Below, in pieces: positions 33,253-41,199 of a stretch of 64,000 bases of DNA. The notes under the pieces are model-generated. The model worked only from the letters and a program-made list of their open reading frames with translations, had not been told where the DNA came from and did not search any database. Both the position numbers and the translations under genes were made by a program. Source of the stretch: Pseudomonadaceae bacterium (GTDB lineage: Bacteria > Pseudomonadota > Alphaproteobacteria > UBA2136 > UBA6156); the NCBI GenBank assembly GCA_024236095.1, contig JACKLD010000012.1, positions 124,001 through 188,000 on the forward strand, in the 5' to 3' direction. Position 1 is the first letter of the stretch; every line of letters starts with the position of its first letter.

Positions 33253-34491
33253 TCACGCCACCAACATCACGGCAGGCTGTTCAAGATACTGCTTGATGCG
33301 CGCCAAAAGTTCCGCGCCCAACGCGCCGTCAATCACCCGGTGGTCCACGCTCAGCGTCACCTTCATCACCTCGGCGGCAAACAGTTCGCCCCCTTCGGCC
33401 AGCACGGTTTCCTGTGTGGCGCCGACGGCCAGAATGGCGGCCTGCGGAGGGTTGATGATGGCACTGAAACTCTCCATGCCATACATGCCGAGGTTGGAGA
33501 GGCTGAACCCGCCGCCCTCATACTGCTCCGGCTTCAACTTGCCTGCACGGGCGTCGGCGGCCAACTGCTTCATCTCAGCCGAGATAGCGGGCAAACTCTT
33601 CTGGTCGGCGTTCTGCACAATCGGCGTAATCAACCCGCCGTCGGTGGCCACCGCGACACTCACGTCTACGTTGCCGAACTGCACGATGCTGTCGCCATTC
33701 CACGCCGCATTGGCAGCAGGGAAATCGGCCAACGCCAACGCACACGCCTTGATGACAAAATCATTCACCGAAAGCTTGATGTTGCGCGCCGCCAAGTGGG
33801 CATTCAACTGCCCCCGCGCTTCCATCAACGCACCCATCTGCACGCTGGCATTCAGGTAAAAGTGCGGTACGGTCTGCTTCGATTGCGTCAGCCGCGCGGC
33901 AATGGCTTTCCGCATGGGAGAAAGCTTCTCCACCGCATCGCCCCGCCGCACAATCTGGCGGCTGCCGCCCATCGCCTGCTGGATATCCTTGGCGGTAATC
34001 CGCCCGTGCGGCCCACTGCCCGCCACCGCACCCAAATTCACGCCCTGCTGCTGCGCCAACCGCCGCGCCAACGGGCTGGCCTTGACGCGCCCGCCAGCCG
34101 CTTGCTGAACCACCGGCGTGCTGGACACAACCGGCGCGGCTACAATCGGTGTAGCAACCGGCACGGGCTGACTTTGGGCTTCCGGCTTCGGGCTTTCTGC
34201 CACAGGGGCCGCCGCCTTGCTTTTGGGAGCATAATCCGCCGCAACCTCCTCTTTCGGCCCGCGCAACACCGCAATCGGCGTGCCCACCGGCAAGTCGGCC
34301 CCCACTTCCCCCAGCACCACGTGGACAATCCCGTCGTCACTCGCTTCCACCTCCATGGTGGCCTTGTCGGTTTCCACTTCGGCAATCACCTGCCCGGCCA
34401 GCACCTTGTCTCCGGCCTGAACCAGCCATTTCGCCAACCGCCCCTCGGTCATGGTGGGGCTAAGCTGCGGCATCACGATATCAATAGGCAT
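33253..34491 (-). CDS. pdhC: Dihydrolipoamide acetyltransferase, E2 of pyruvate dehydrogenase
   Basis: 412 residues. One N-terminal lipoyl domain carries the lipoylated Lys in VETDKATMEVEASDDG. A Pro/Ala-rich linker follows, then a peripheral-subunit-binding domain (VKASPLARRLAQQQGV, GPHGRITAKDI) and the catalytic core ending with SVDHRVIDGALGAELL, which holds the active-site His and Asp. It transfers acetyl groups to CoA. A strong GGAGG precedes the start. The modified Lys depends on LipA, encoded at 2602-3828. Confidence 0.97.
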   Translation of the reverse strand: MPIDIVMPQLSPTMTEGRLAKWLVQAGDKVLAGQVIAEVETDKATMEVEASDDGIVHVVLGEVGADLPVGTPIAVLRGPKEEVAADYAPKSKAAAPVAESPKPEAQSQPVPVATPIVAAPVVSSTPVVQQAAGGRVKASPLARRLAQQQGVNLGAVAGSGPHGRITAKDIQQAMGGSRQIVRRGDAVEKLSPMRKAIAARLTQSKQTVPHFYLNASVQMGALMEARGQLNAHLAARNIKLSVNDFVIKACALALADFPAANAAWNGDSIVQFGNVDVSVAVATDGGLITPIVQNADQKSLPAISAEMKQLAADARAGKLKPEQYEGGGFSLSNLGMYGMESFSAIINPPQAAILAVGATQETVLAEGGELFAAEVMKVTLSVDHRVIDGALGAELLARIKQYLEQPAVMLVA

Positions 34492-34500
34492 AACGGCCTC

Positions 34501-34992
34501 CTACATTACTTGGAATTGTTTGGTTTCAAGCCATGCTCGATAAAGCACAATCGAACTCTTGCTGAATGTTTGCATGTTTTCAGGAAGTTTGTCCAAATCA
34601 AACCACGCAAAGGCGTCATATTCTCCGTCCATGGCTTCCGCCTCACCCTCAAACGCCACGGTAAACGCCAACGCAAGCGACTGCATCTCATGCCCATTGG
34701 GAAATACATTCAACACCTTGTCATACGCACTCAAAAACCCAATCGGCACCATGTTGTTACGCTCCGGCTGAAGCCCCGTTTCCTCATGCAACTCCCGCAA
34801 CGCACAGGCCAAAATGTCCTCCTTCGGGTCAATATGCCCACCAAAGGTTGCCCATTGTTTCAAATCATTCCGCATTCCCAACAACACCTGCCCCTGGCTG
34901 TTGGTTACGATGGTTTCCGCGCCAATTCCCACCAGCAATTTCGGCCCCCAAACCTCCCGCAACTGCCAGACGTAACTGCCTTCAAACCCCAT
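34501..34992 (-). CDS. NUDIX hydrolase within the pdh operon
   Basis: 163 residues with an intact Nudix box GGHIDPKEDILACALRELHEETGL. The rest (GMRNDLKQWATFGGH, NGHEMQSLALAFTVAFEGE) looks like an ADP-ribose, sugar-nucleotide or CoA-type Nudix enzyme; the substrate cannot be fixed. The start is the ATG at 34992, sharing one base with the stop of the preceding membrane gene (TGATG). It ends nine bases before pdhC. Codon use looks less GC-rich than in the pdh genes. Confidence 0.88.
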   Translation of the reverse strand: MGFEGSYVWQLREVWGPKLLVGIGAETIVTNSQGQVLLGMRNDLKQWATFGGHIDPKEDILACALRELHEETGLQPERNNMVPIGFLSAYDKVLNVFPNGHEMQSLALAFTVAFEGEAEAMDGEYDAFAWFDLDKLPENMQTFSKSSIVLYRAWLETKQFQVM

Positions 34993-35393
34993 CACACACC
35001 CCGATTCTGCCACAGCCACAGGGCGCCCAAACCGACAAACATCCAAAACACCACCATGTAGGCGCGGGCGGCATAGGTCCAGCCAATCCAGTCTGCATTC
35101 GGCGCCGCCCGCCAAATCACCACGGTAAAGAACCCCGTAATCACCACCAGTCCCAGCAAATCCGCCATGTTCACCACAATGCCCAGCAGACGCAACGCCT
35201 GCGCCACCAGCCCCGTATCCTCGGCAAACCGCGCCCTGAACGGCGCCAACATCTCAAAGCTGAGCTTGTACATCCCCAAGTACGCCGCCAACACCAAGGC
35301 ATAAACCCCCTGCCCCCAAACCCAGAACGCGCTCCACAGCGGCACATTGCCATTCCACAAGTTGATGACAGTTTGGGTTAAAGATTCCATCAT
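34992..35393 (-). CDS. Small membrane protein, function unknown
   Basis: 133 residues with three to four hydrophobic segments (SAFWVWGQGVYALVLAAYLG, LGIVVNMADLLGLVVITGFF, AYMVVFWMFVGLGALWLW). It is Trp- and Tyr-rich. No family recognised. Its ATG overlaps the stop of the SGNH hydrolase gene, and its stop overlaps the next NUDIX start, so it is firmly within the pdh operon. ATGs at 35390 and 35399 are alternative starts. Confidence 0.65.
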   Translation of the reverse strand: MMESLTQTVINLWNGNVPLWSAFWVWGQGVYALVLAAYLGMYKLSFEMLAPFRARFAEDTGLVAQALRLLGIVVNMADLLGLVVITGFFTVVIWRAAPNADWIGWTYAARAYMVVFWMFVGLGALWLWQNRGV

Positions 35394-35992
35394 ACCCATC
35401 CCAATTGCTGGAGTTTAGAAAAAAAGACCTCTGTCAACCTGTCATAACCTTTGGCATTCCAATGAATGTTATGTGAGAAATTTTCAGACGACACGAGCGT
35501 TTCTGGAATCATACATACCTCGACTTGTGCCTTGCGGGAGCATTCTTCTATGAAATTCAAGTGGTTGCGGTAATCGACCAACTTGATACCATTACCATCC
35601 TGTCCAACGTAATCCTCGACCAAAACAACGCCATTGGTTACGAGCACCTTGTCACACATCGACTTGGCCTTGGCCAAAACCAAAGGCCACAACTTCTGGC
35701 GATGATGGAGGCTGAGTTTGGTATGTTGGCCATCGGCCTCATTGTATTTGAAGATATCATTGGCACAACAGCCAATAATCATCATATCCGGATCGCGGGC
35801 CAGCGCCTCCCCCATACGCGCATTGATATCGCGGATCGTATCTCCACCAATACCAAGGTTAAAGACACGCATCCCGCCCTCTCCGTGCTGGGGTGGGTTT
35901 TTCTGAGCTATGCGACCGACCCAACCTCCAAGGCCAAGCTCGTCTCCTTCTCCTTCGACAATGCTGTCACCGATACAAACAAGATTCTTCAC
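35390..35992 (-). CDS. SGNH/GDSL-type hydrolase
   Basis: 200 residues. Block I CIGDSIVEGEG holds the nucleophile Ser, block II NLGIGGDTIRD the Gly, block III IIGCCANDIF the Asn, and block V NIHWNAKGYDRL the His (HxxxxGY). All four SGNH blocks are there, so it should be an esterase, lipase or thioesterase-like enzyme, cytoplasmic as no signal peptide is seen. Its GTG start overlaps the pdhB stop (GTGA), which decides the start. A CoA- or acyl-related repair role next to pyruvate dehydrogenase is conceivable but unproven. Confidence 0.88.
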   Translation of the reverse strand: MKNLVCIGDSIVEGEGDELGLGGWVGRIAQKNPPQHGEGGMRVFNLGIGGDTIRDINARMGEALARDPDMMIIGCCANDIFKYNEADGQHTKLSLHHRQKLWPLVLAKAKSMCDKVLVTNGVVLVEDYVGQDGNGIKLVDYRNHLNFIEECSRKAQVEVCMIPETLVSSENFSHNIHWNAKGYDRLTEVFFSKLQQLGWV

Positions 35993-36990
35993 CGCTCTCC
36001 CCCCACCAAAGCAACGGTTTCGCGCACAATATCCTCCACCTGCGGCACACACAGCACCTCCAGATTCGGCGCATACGGCAACGGCACATCAGCCTGGCTC
36101 ATCCGCACCACCGGGGCGTCCAGCTCATCCCAACAGGTGTCGGAAATGGTCGCCATAACCTCGGCCCCCACCCCGGCGGGCGCCCAGGTTTCCTCCAGCA
36201 CCACCGCGCGATGGGTGCGCGCCACGCTGGCGGCAATCGCGTCTTTATCCAAGGGGCGCAGGCTGCGCAAATCCACCACTTCGCAGGCAATCCCCTGCGA
36301 GGCCAACTGTTTGGCCGCCTCGCGCGCTTTCACCGCCATCATGGAATAGGCAAACACACTCACCTGCGGCTCTCCGTCACCAAAGGCATCCACCCGCGCC
36401 TTGCCGATTTCAAGCGTGTAATCATCCCCTTCCGGCACTTCGCCCGTGTGGCCGTACAACACCTCGTGCTCCAGCACCACCACTGGGGCAGTGTCCCGAA
36501 TCGCCGCCTTCAACAACCCCTTCGCGTCGGCAGGGTCGGAAGGCGCCACCACCTTCAACCCGGGAATGTTCATGTACCAACTGGCGTAATCCTGACTGTG
36601 CTGCGCCGCCACATGGGCAGCCACGCCGTTGAGACCACGGAAGACGATGGGACAGCTCACCTTGCCGCCGCTCATGTAATGGGTTTTGGCCGCGCTGTTG
36701 ATGATATGGTCGGTGGCCAGCATGGCGAAGTTCCACGTCATATACTCCACAATCGGCTTCAGGCCCGCCATCGCCGCCCCCACCGCAATGCCGGTAAAGC
36801 CGCACTCGGCAATCGGCGTATCAATCACGCGTTCGTGGCCAAATTCCTGCACCATGCCCACACTGCATTTGTAGCTGCCCTGGTAATCCGCAACCTCTTC
36901 GCCCATCAGCAACACGTTGGCGTCCCTGCGCATCTCCTCGCTCATTGCATCACGAATGGCATCACGGTAGGTTTGGTTAGGCACGGGCAT
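35989..36990 (-). CDS. pdhB: Pyruvate dehydrogenase E1 beta subunit
   Basis: 333 residues. It pairs with PdhA to form the ThDP-dependent alpha2beta2 E1. It begins MPVPNQTYRDAIRDAMSEEM. GEEVADYQGSYKCSVGMVQEFG, DTPIAECGFTGIAVGAAMAGLKPIVEYM and the C-terminal ASVARTHRAVVLEETWAPAGVGAEV are typical. There is no N-terminal lipoyl domain, unlike many alphaproteobacterial PdhB proteins. It overlaps the upstream orphan by 14 bp and the downstream SGNH gene by 4 bp. Confidence 0.96.
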   Translation of the reverse strand: MPVPNQTYRDAIRDAMSEEMRRDANVLLMGEEVADYQGSYKCSVGMVQEFGHERVIDTPIAECGFTGIAVGAAMAGLKPIVEYMTWNFAMLATDHIINSAAKTHYMSGGKVSCPIVFRGLNGVAAHVAAQHSQDYASWYMNIPGLKVVAPSDPADAKGLLKAAIRDTAPVVVLEHEVLYGHTGEVPEGDDYTLEIGKARVDAFGDGEPQVSVFAYSMMAVKAREAAKQLASQGIACEVVDLRSLRPLDKDAIAASVARTHRAVVLEETWAPAGVGAEVMATISDTCWDELDAPVVRMSQADVPLPYAPNLEVLCVPQVEDIVRETVALVGGER

Positions 36991-37555
36991 CGCTCCCCTT
37001 GATTACGCGGTCAGTCATAAAGTGGGGGGGAAAACTACCGTTTTTCGTCAATTCACCTTTGCGCTCACGCCCCTCACGCAACAAATTGTTATAGAAAGCC
37101 ACAAACTCATCTGAAAGATCATGATATCGCGAGTCATGCCGCGCCTTACACCAGATGCGGTCGCCATGCGGACAAAGACCGTGCTCTTCCATACCCTGTT
37201 TCCACATCGCCCATAACTCATCACTCACCATGCCCATGCGCTGGGCCTGAAACTCGGTATCGAAAAACACCAGCATGTCATGCACGGCCTCCTCCACCCC
37301 CGGATTCAACGCCTCTTCGAGTGGAATTTTCTTAAACCCCGGCATACGTTTCTTGATGGCAAGGTAATCGTTCTTGAAATCCTTGAACATCGAGACATCT
37401 GATTGACGACGCGCAAACTGTAAAGCCTCAAGTTGGTGGCGTGTACTCTCCTCGTTGGCACGAGCCTGCTTAAGCGAGGCCCATAACGAGCCCGCCGCAA
37501 CGGCAAGCGCCGTCCCCGACAACAACAAACTCACAAGATTATTCGCGTTTTCCAT
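36977..37555 (-). CDS. Orphan membrane-anchored protein between pdhA and pdhB
   Basis: 192 residues. An N-terminal TM (LVSLLLSGTALAVAAGSLWASL) leads to a charged helical stretch (KQARANEESTRHQLEALQFARRQ), then a soluble part with HGLCPHGDRIWCKARHDSRYHD. No family recognised. The gene starts three bases after the pdhA stop and overlaps pdhB by 14 bp, splitting the usually adjacent E1 subunit genes. It is more AT-rich than pdhA/pdhB, so probably a later arrival that kept the operon frame. Confidence 0.65.
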   Translation of the reverse strand: MENANNLVSLLLSGTALAVAAGSLWASLKQARANEESTRHQLEALQFARRQSDVSMFKDFKNDYLAIKKRMPGFKKIPLEEALNPGVEEAVHDMLVFFDTEFQAQRMGMVSDELWAMWKQGMEEHGLCPHGDRIWCKARHDSRYHDLSDEFVAFYNNLLREGRERKGELTKNGSFPPHFMTDRVIKGSDARA

Positions 37556-37557
37556 TC

Positions 37558-38634
37558 CTAAGCCCCCACATCCGTCCAAAGCTCACAGGCATCCGGACGC
37601 GGCGCACTGGTCGCCACCTCCGCCACACGGACGACTTCTTTTTTTATCTTTTCATCAATACTTTCAAACCATTCGGAGGATTTATTCAAGTTATCTTCCA
37701 TATACTTCTGCAGCCTCACAATCGGGTCACGCGCCTCACGCACCCCTTCCACCTCTTCCCGTGTACGGTATTTGCTGGGGTCGCTCATGCTGTGGCCGCG
37801 GTAGCGGTAGGTGTCCATTTCCAACAGATAGGGCCCCTTTCCCTCGCGCACATGGCGCGACGCCTTTTCCACCGCGTCAAACACCGCAAACATGTCCATG
37901 CCGTCCACCTTCTCGCCGGGGATGCCGAACGGCTCGCCACGTTTGTACAGCTCGCCCGCCGCCGCACGCGGCACACTGGTACCCATGCCCCAGTGGTTGT
38001 TTTCAATAATGAACACCACCGGCAACTTCCACAAAGCCGCCATGTTGAAGGTCTCAAAGGTCTGCCCCGCATTCATCGCGCCGTCGCCGATGAACGTGTA
38101 ACATACCCGCTCCTCGCCCTTGTATTTGGCGGCAAACGCCAAACCTGCGCCAATCGGCACCTGCGCCGCCACAATGCCATGGCCGCCCCAAAAACGCTTG
38201 TCGGGGTCAAACATGTGCATGCTGCCGCCCTTACCCTTGGAAATCCCGATGGTTCGCCCGGTCAACTCGCCCAACACCTCCTCACCAGAAAGCCCGCAAG
38301 CCAGCGCAAGCACATGACAGCGGTAGCTGGTGATGAAGTCATCGCCGGGCAGGCTCGCCAGTTTGGTGCCAATCGCCACCGCCTCCTGCCCGATGTACAA
38401 ATGGCAAAAGCCCAGAATCTCCTGCTGCTGGTACAAACTGGCGGTCTTTTCCTGAAAACGCCGCGCATACAGCATCGCCTTGTAGGCGGCCTCCAGCGTA
38501 TCCGGCGTCAACCCCAGACGCTCATGCAGCGGCGCATCCTTTTCCGCCTTGGCGGGGACCTTGGCGCGCGGCTTCTTCTGCAACGGGAACGGCAGCATGA
38601 TGGGCGAAGCGGCGGTGGCAAAACTGTGGCTCAT
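37558..38634 (-). CDS. pdhA: Pyruvate dehydrogenase E1 alpha subunit
   Basis: 358 residues. GHGIVAAQVPIGAGLAFAAKYK and the ThDP-binding motif GDGAMNAGQTFETFNMAALW ... ENNHWGMG identify the alpha subunit; YRYRGHSMSDPSKYRTREEV is the conserved phosphorylation-loop region. The N-terminal roughly 30 residues are basic and rich in Pro/Ala/Lys. It decarboxylates pyruvate and reductively acetylates E2. First gene of the nine-gene operon ending at lpd; 148 bp separate it from the HD-GYP-like gene upstream. Confidence 0.97.
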   Translation of the reverse strand: MSHSFATAASPIMLPFPLQKKPRAKVPAKAEKDAPLHERLGLTPDTLEAAYKAMLYARRFQEKTASLYQQQEILGFCHLYIGQEAVAIGTKLASLPGDDFITSYRCHVLALACGLSGEEVLGELTGRTIGISKGKGGSMHMFDPDKRFWGGHGIVAAQVPIGAGLAFAAKYKGEERVCYTFIGDGAMNAGQTFETFNMAALWKLPVVFIIENNHWGMGTSVPRAAAGELYKRGEPFGIPGEKVDGMDMFAVFDAVEKASRHVREGKGPYLLEMDTYRYRGHSMSDPSKYRTREEVEGVREARDPIVRLQKYMEDNLNKSSEWFESIDEKIKKEVVRVAEVATSAPRPDACELWTDVGA

Positions 38635-38782
38635 GGCAAGGTTTTCTTCCGTAATTCACGCGCGCAACAGGCGCGGCCCCACCATGCCAAAAAGGCGTCA
38701 TTTTACCAAGAAAATTCGTTTGTGCAGCGCAACACAAACACCCCGCCACCGCCTACCTTGCAGGCGCTTGGTCAGACATCGG

Positions 38783-40555
38783 TCAAGCCGCCCCAACCAC
38801 CCGACGCAACGCCGCCAGCATGCCAAGGTCGAAGTGTTTGGAATGGCTCATGGTTTCCAGCGCCATTTCCTTACCCATGGCCTCGCGGTGGGCACGGGCA
38901 CTGGTCAACGCCATATAGGCGTCGGCAGCGCCCAACAGGCGTGCCATGCGGTGGATTTCGTCCCCCTTCAACCCATGGGGATAACCGCTGCCATCCACCC
39001 GCTCGTACATCTGCTGGATAACCGCCACCACCGGCAGGTCAAACGCCACCTCGCCCAGCACACTTTGCGCTCTGGAGATATGCCCCTCAAGCTCGGCACG
39101 CTCGGCGTCCGAGAGCTTGCCCTTCTTCGCCAGCAATTCACGGGGCACCAGCAAGCGCCCCACGGCAGAGAGCTTGGCGGCGTAAAACAACGTGGCGCGC
39201 TCTCCCACCTTGAAGTGTAGGTTGTTGGCCAATTGCAAGGTCAGACGCGCCAGCTTGTCATGATGACCGGCCAAATACGGGTCGCGCGCCTCCACCATGC
39301 GCACCAAGGCATCCATGGTTTGGCCCAACAACGCCACGCGGGTGCGGTTACGCTGGGCCATCAGATGCAGCGTCAGCGCCAGCATCAATGCCGCCAACAC
39401 CCCCACCGCCAGCAATGTAATCAGGTACAGGCCGGGCCGGTACACGTCCATCAGCGCCAAGGCATCATGGGCACGGTATTCCTGCAAAACCGCAAACGGC
39501 GTGCCGGCAATCGGCCGAACATCAGCAAAGGTGCGGCTGGCATCCACCACACTGGGCGCAATGGTTTTTCCGCTATGCAACTCAGCCAGCAAGTTATCCA
39601 ACCCCATCGCCAACGGCACGGTGCTGGCCGGACCCACCACGCTCAGTTTGCCGCCTTCTTCCTGCAACAGCGCGGTGCGCTCGCCCACACGGTCCAGCGG
39701 CGTGCGCGCCACCAGCTCGGTCAACTTGGCTCCAACCGGCACACTCACCCACAAACTCCCCACCATGGCGGCATCGGTGCCTTCCTGCGTGGGGGCCTTG
39801 ATGGGCCGCAGCACATCCATCACCACCCGCGCTCCGTCACGCCGCAGCGGCAACACCGCACCTTGCCCCTGCGCGGCACGCTGCAACACCTCCGGACGGT
39901 TCACCAACTCGGCGGGCATCGGCCCGAAACTCACCAAGGCATTGCCGGTGCGGTTCAACACGTACACCGAGGCAAACCCGTTCCGCGCCGCAATATCCTT
40001 CACCATTTGCTGCATGTACGGCGCTTGCGCCTGCAACGCTTCAGCCATCTCTCCGTTGCCGGTGCCGCTGCCAAGCTCAGCCACATACAACCGTACCAAC
40101 TGGGTCTGCGCCACCGCATCCACCACGCCTTCAACTCCCTGCAACCACTGGGAAATCACCTGCGCCCGCGCCTGCCCCTGCATCGCCACGCGGGTGGCGG
40201 TATCTTCCACCAGCTGCGCCTGACGCTGCCCCACCAGCACCTGCGACAGCAAAAAGCCCACCGCCAACGCCCCCAGCACAATCAGCATCACCCAGCCGAT
40301 GAAATGCTGCATCGGCACATTGCCCCTGTACCCGTTCACCCGCCCCATATCGGCCAGCTGGGCGTAGGCCATCGGCACGGTTTGGCTTGAAACCGGCACC
40401 ACTTTCGGCCCCACCATGCGCACCGGCGCGGGCTTGGCGGGAGAGGCCTTTTTGCCGCGCGCGGGCGCCACTTTTTTGGCAGGCACCTTGGCAGCCTTGC
40501 GGGCCACGTTCTTGGCGGGCTTGACGGTTTTACGGGTGGGTTTGCGTGGGGCCAT
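38783..40555 (-). CDS. Two-TM sensor with degenerate HD-GYP domain (candidate LapD substitute)
   Basis: 590 residues. A Lys/Ala/Pro-rich cytoplasmic tail (1-75), TM1 (84-106), a periplasmic sensor of about 265 residues resembling a double Cache fold, TM2 (376-399), and a cytoplasmic HD-GYP-like domain (410-585). The GYP loop is intact (DGSGYPHGLKG, 521-531), as is ADAYMALTSAR. The HD pair, normally in LLHDIGK, reads KLSAVGR (461-467), and the HHE motif before GYP reads MYE (516-518). Metal ligands are lost, so phosphodiesterase activity is unlikely. Last gene of the exporter operon, five bases after the lapG-like gene. I infer a c-di-GMP or signal receptor controlling that protease. Confidence 0.85.
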   Translation of the reverse strand: MAPRKPTRKTVKPAKNVARKAAKVPAKKVAPARGKKASPAKPAPVRMVGPKVVPVSSQTVPMAYAQLADMGRVNGYRGNVPMQHFIGWVMLIVLGALAVGFLLSQVLVGQRQAQLVEDTATRVAMQGQARAQVISQWLQGVEGVVDAVAQTQLVRLYVAELGSGTGNGEMAEALQAQAPYMQQMVKDIAARNGFASVYVLNRTGNALVSFGPMPAELVNRPEVLQRAAQGQGAVLPLRRDGARVVMDVLRPIKAPTQEGTDAAMVGSLWVSVPVGAKLTELVARTPLDRVGERTALLQEEGGKLSVVGPASTVPLAMGLDNLLAELHSGKTIAPSVVDASRTFADVRPIAGTPFAVLQEYRAHDALALMDVYRPGLYLITLLAVGVLAALMLALTLHLMAQRNRTRVALLGQTMDALVRMVEARDPYLAGHHDKLARLTLQLANNLHFKVGERATLFYAAKLSAVGRLLVPRELLAKKGKLSDAERAELEGHISRAQSVLGEVAFDLPVVAVIQQMYERVDGSGYPHGLKGDEIHRMARLLGAADAYMALTSARAHREAMGKEMALETMSHSKHFDLGMLAALRRVVGAA

Positions 40556-40560
40556 GGCTC

Positions 40561-41196
40561 TTATCTTTTTGTCGGATTAACAAACACCCAGCGGGTGGTC
40601 TTATTCACCGCATAGTACGGACGATACTGCAAAACCTGCTTGTGCGGCAAGGGCTTGGTGGCCAAATTGTCCAGAATCCAATAGGTATCGGCATGCTCCA
40701 CCACCAAAATGGCGTGGGCGATATCGCGCACCGTATCGTGCACCACCGCCATGCGCAGGGCACTGTCGGGCCAGCCCAGCTCCTTCAGGCTGATATACTT
40801 GGCGATGCTGTAATCCTCGCAATCGCCGGAATTTTCCACAAACTGCCTCGGCGTCTCCCAATAGTCACTGCGCCCCCAAAGCTCGTTGTCGTTGATGTAT
40901 TCCCAGCGGTTGATGAAGCGGTGCACCGCATCCAGTTGTTGCCCACGGCTCTTGTCGCGCTGACCGGCCAAAAATTCGCTCCACGCGCGCATCCCGTCGC
41001 TGGGACAGGCGCGTACATCGGCAAAACAGCGTCGATAATCGGGCATCTGCCCGTCAATCCGCCCCAATACATCCACCCACTTGGGGATGGCGGAAATATT
41101 CTCCGCCCGGATCTCGATCATCCCGAACAACCCGGCGGCAAAGGCATGGGGCGCAAGCATTGCCCCTACTGCAACCCACCCTGCCAGCCACCGCAT
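40561..41196 (-). CDS. lapG: LapG-type periplasmic transglutaminase-like cysteine protease (BTLCP)
   Basis: 211 residues with a signal peptide ending in PHAFA. The fold of bacterial transglutaminase-like cysteine proteinases is shown by YWETPRQFVENSGDCEDYSIAKY (catalytic Cys in GDCED), AHAILVVE (His) and WILDNL (Asp). In Pseudomonas, LapG cleaves the adhesin LapA after an Ala-Ala pair when the receptor LapD releases it. Here the gene lies between the HlyD-type adaptor gene (gap 3 bp) and the degenerate HD-GYP gene (gap 5 bp). The likely substrate is the adhesin at 46576-50793. Confidence 0.92.
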   Translation of the reverse strand: MRWLAGWVAVGAMLAPHAFAAGLFGMIEIRAENISAIPKWVDVLGRIDGQMPDYRRCFADVRACPSDGMRAWSEFLAGQRDKSRGQQLDAVHRFINRWEYINDNELWGRSDYWETPRQFVENSGDCEDYSIAKYISLKELGWPDSALRMAVVHDTVRDIAHAILVVEHADTYWILDNLATKPLPHKQVLQYRPYYAVNKTTRWVFVNPTKR

Positions 41197-41199
41197 CGC

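Noticed and set aside
38783..40555. Annotation as an active c-di-GMP phosphodiesterase or as a true LapD
   Set aside because: The HD and HH metal ligands are replaced, and there is no GGDEF or EAL domain.
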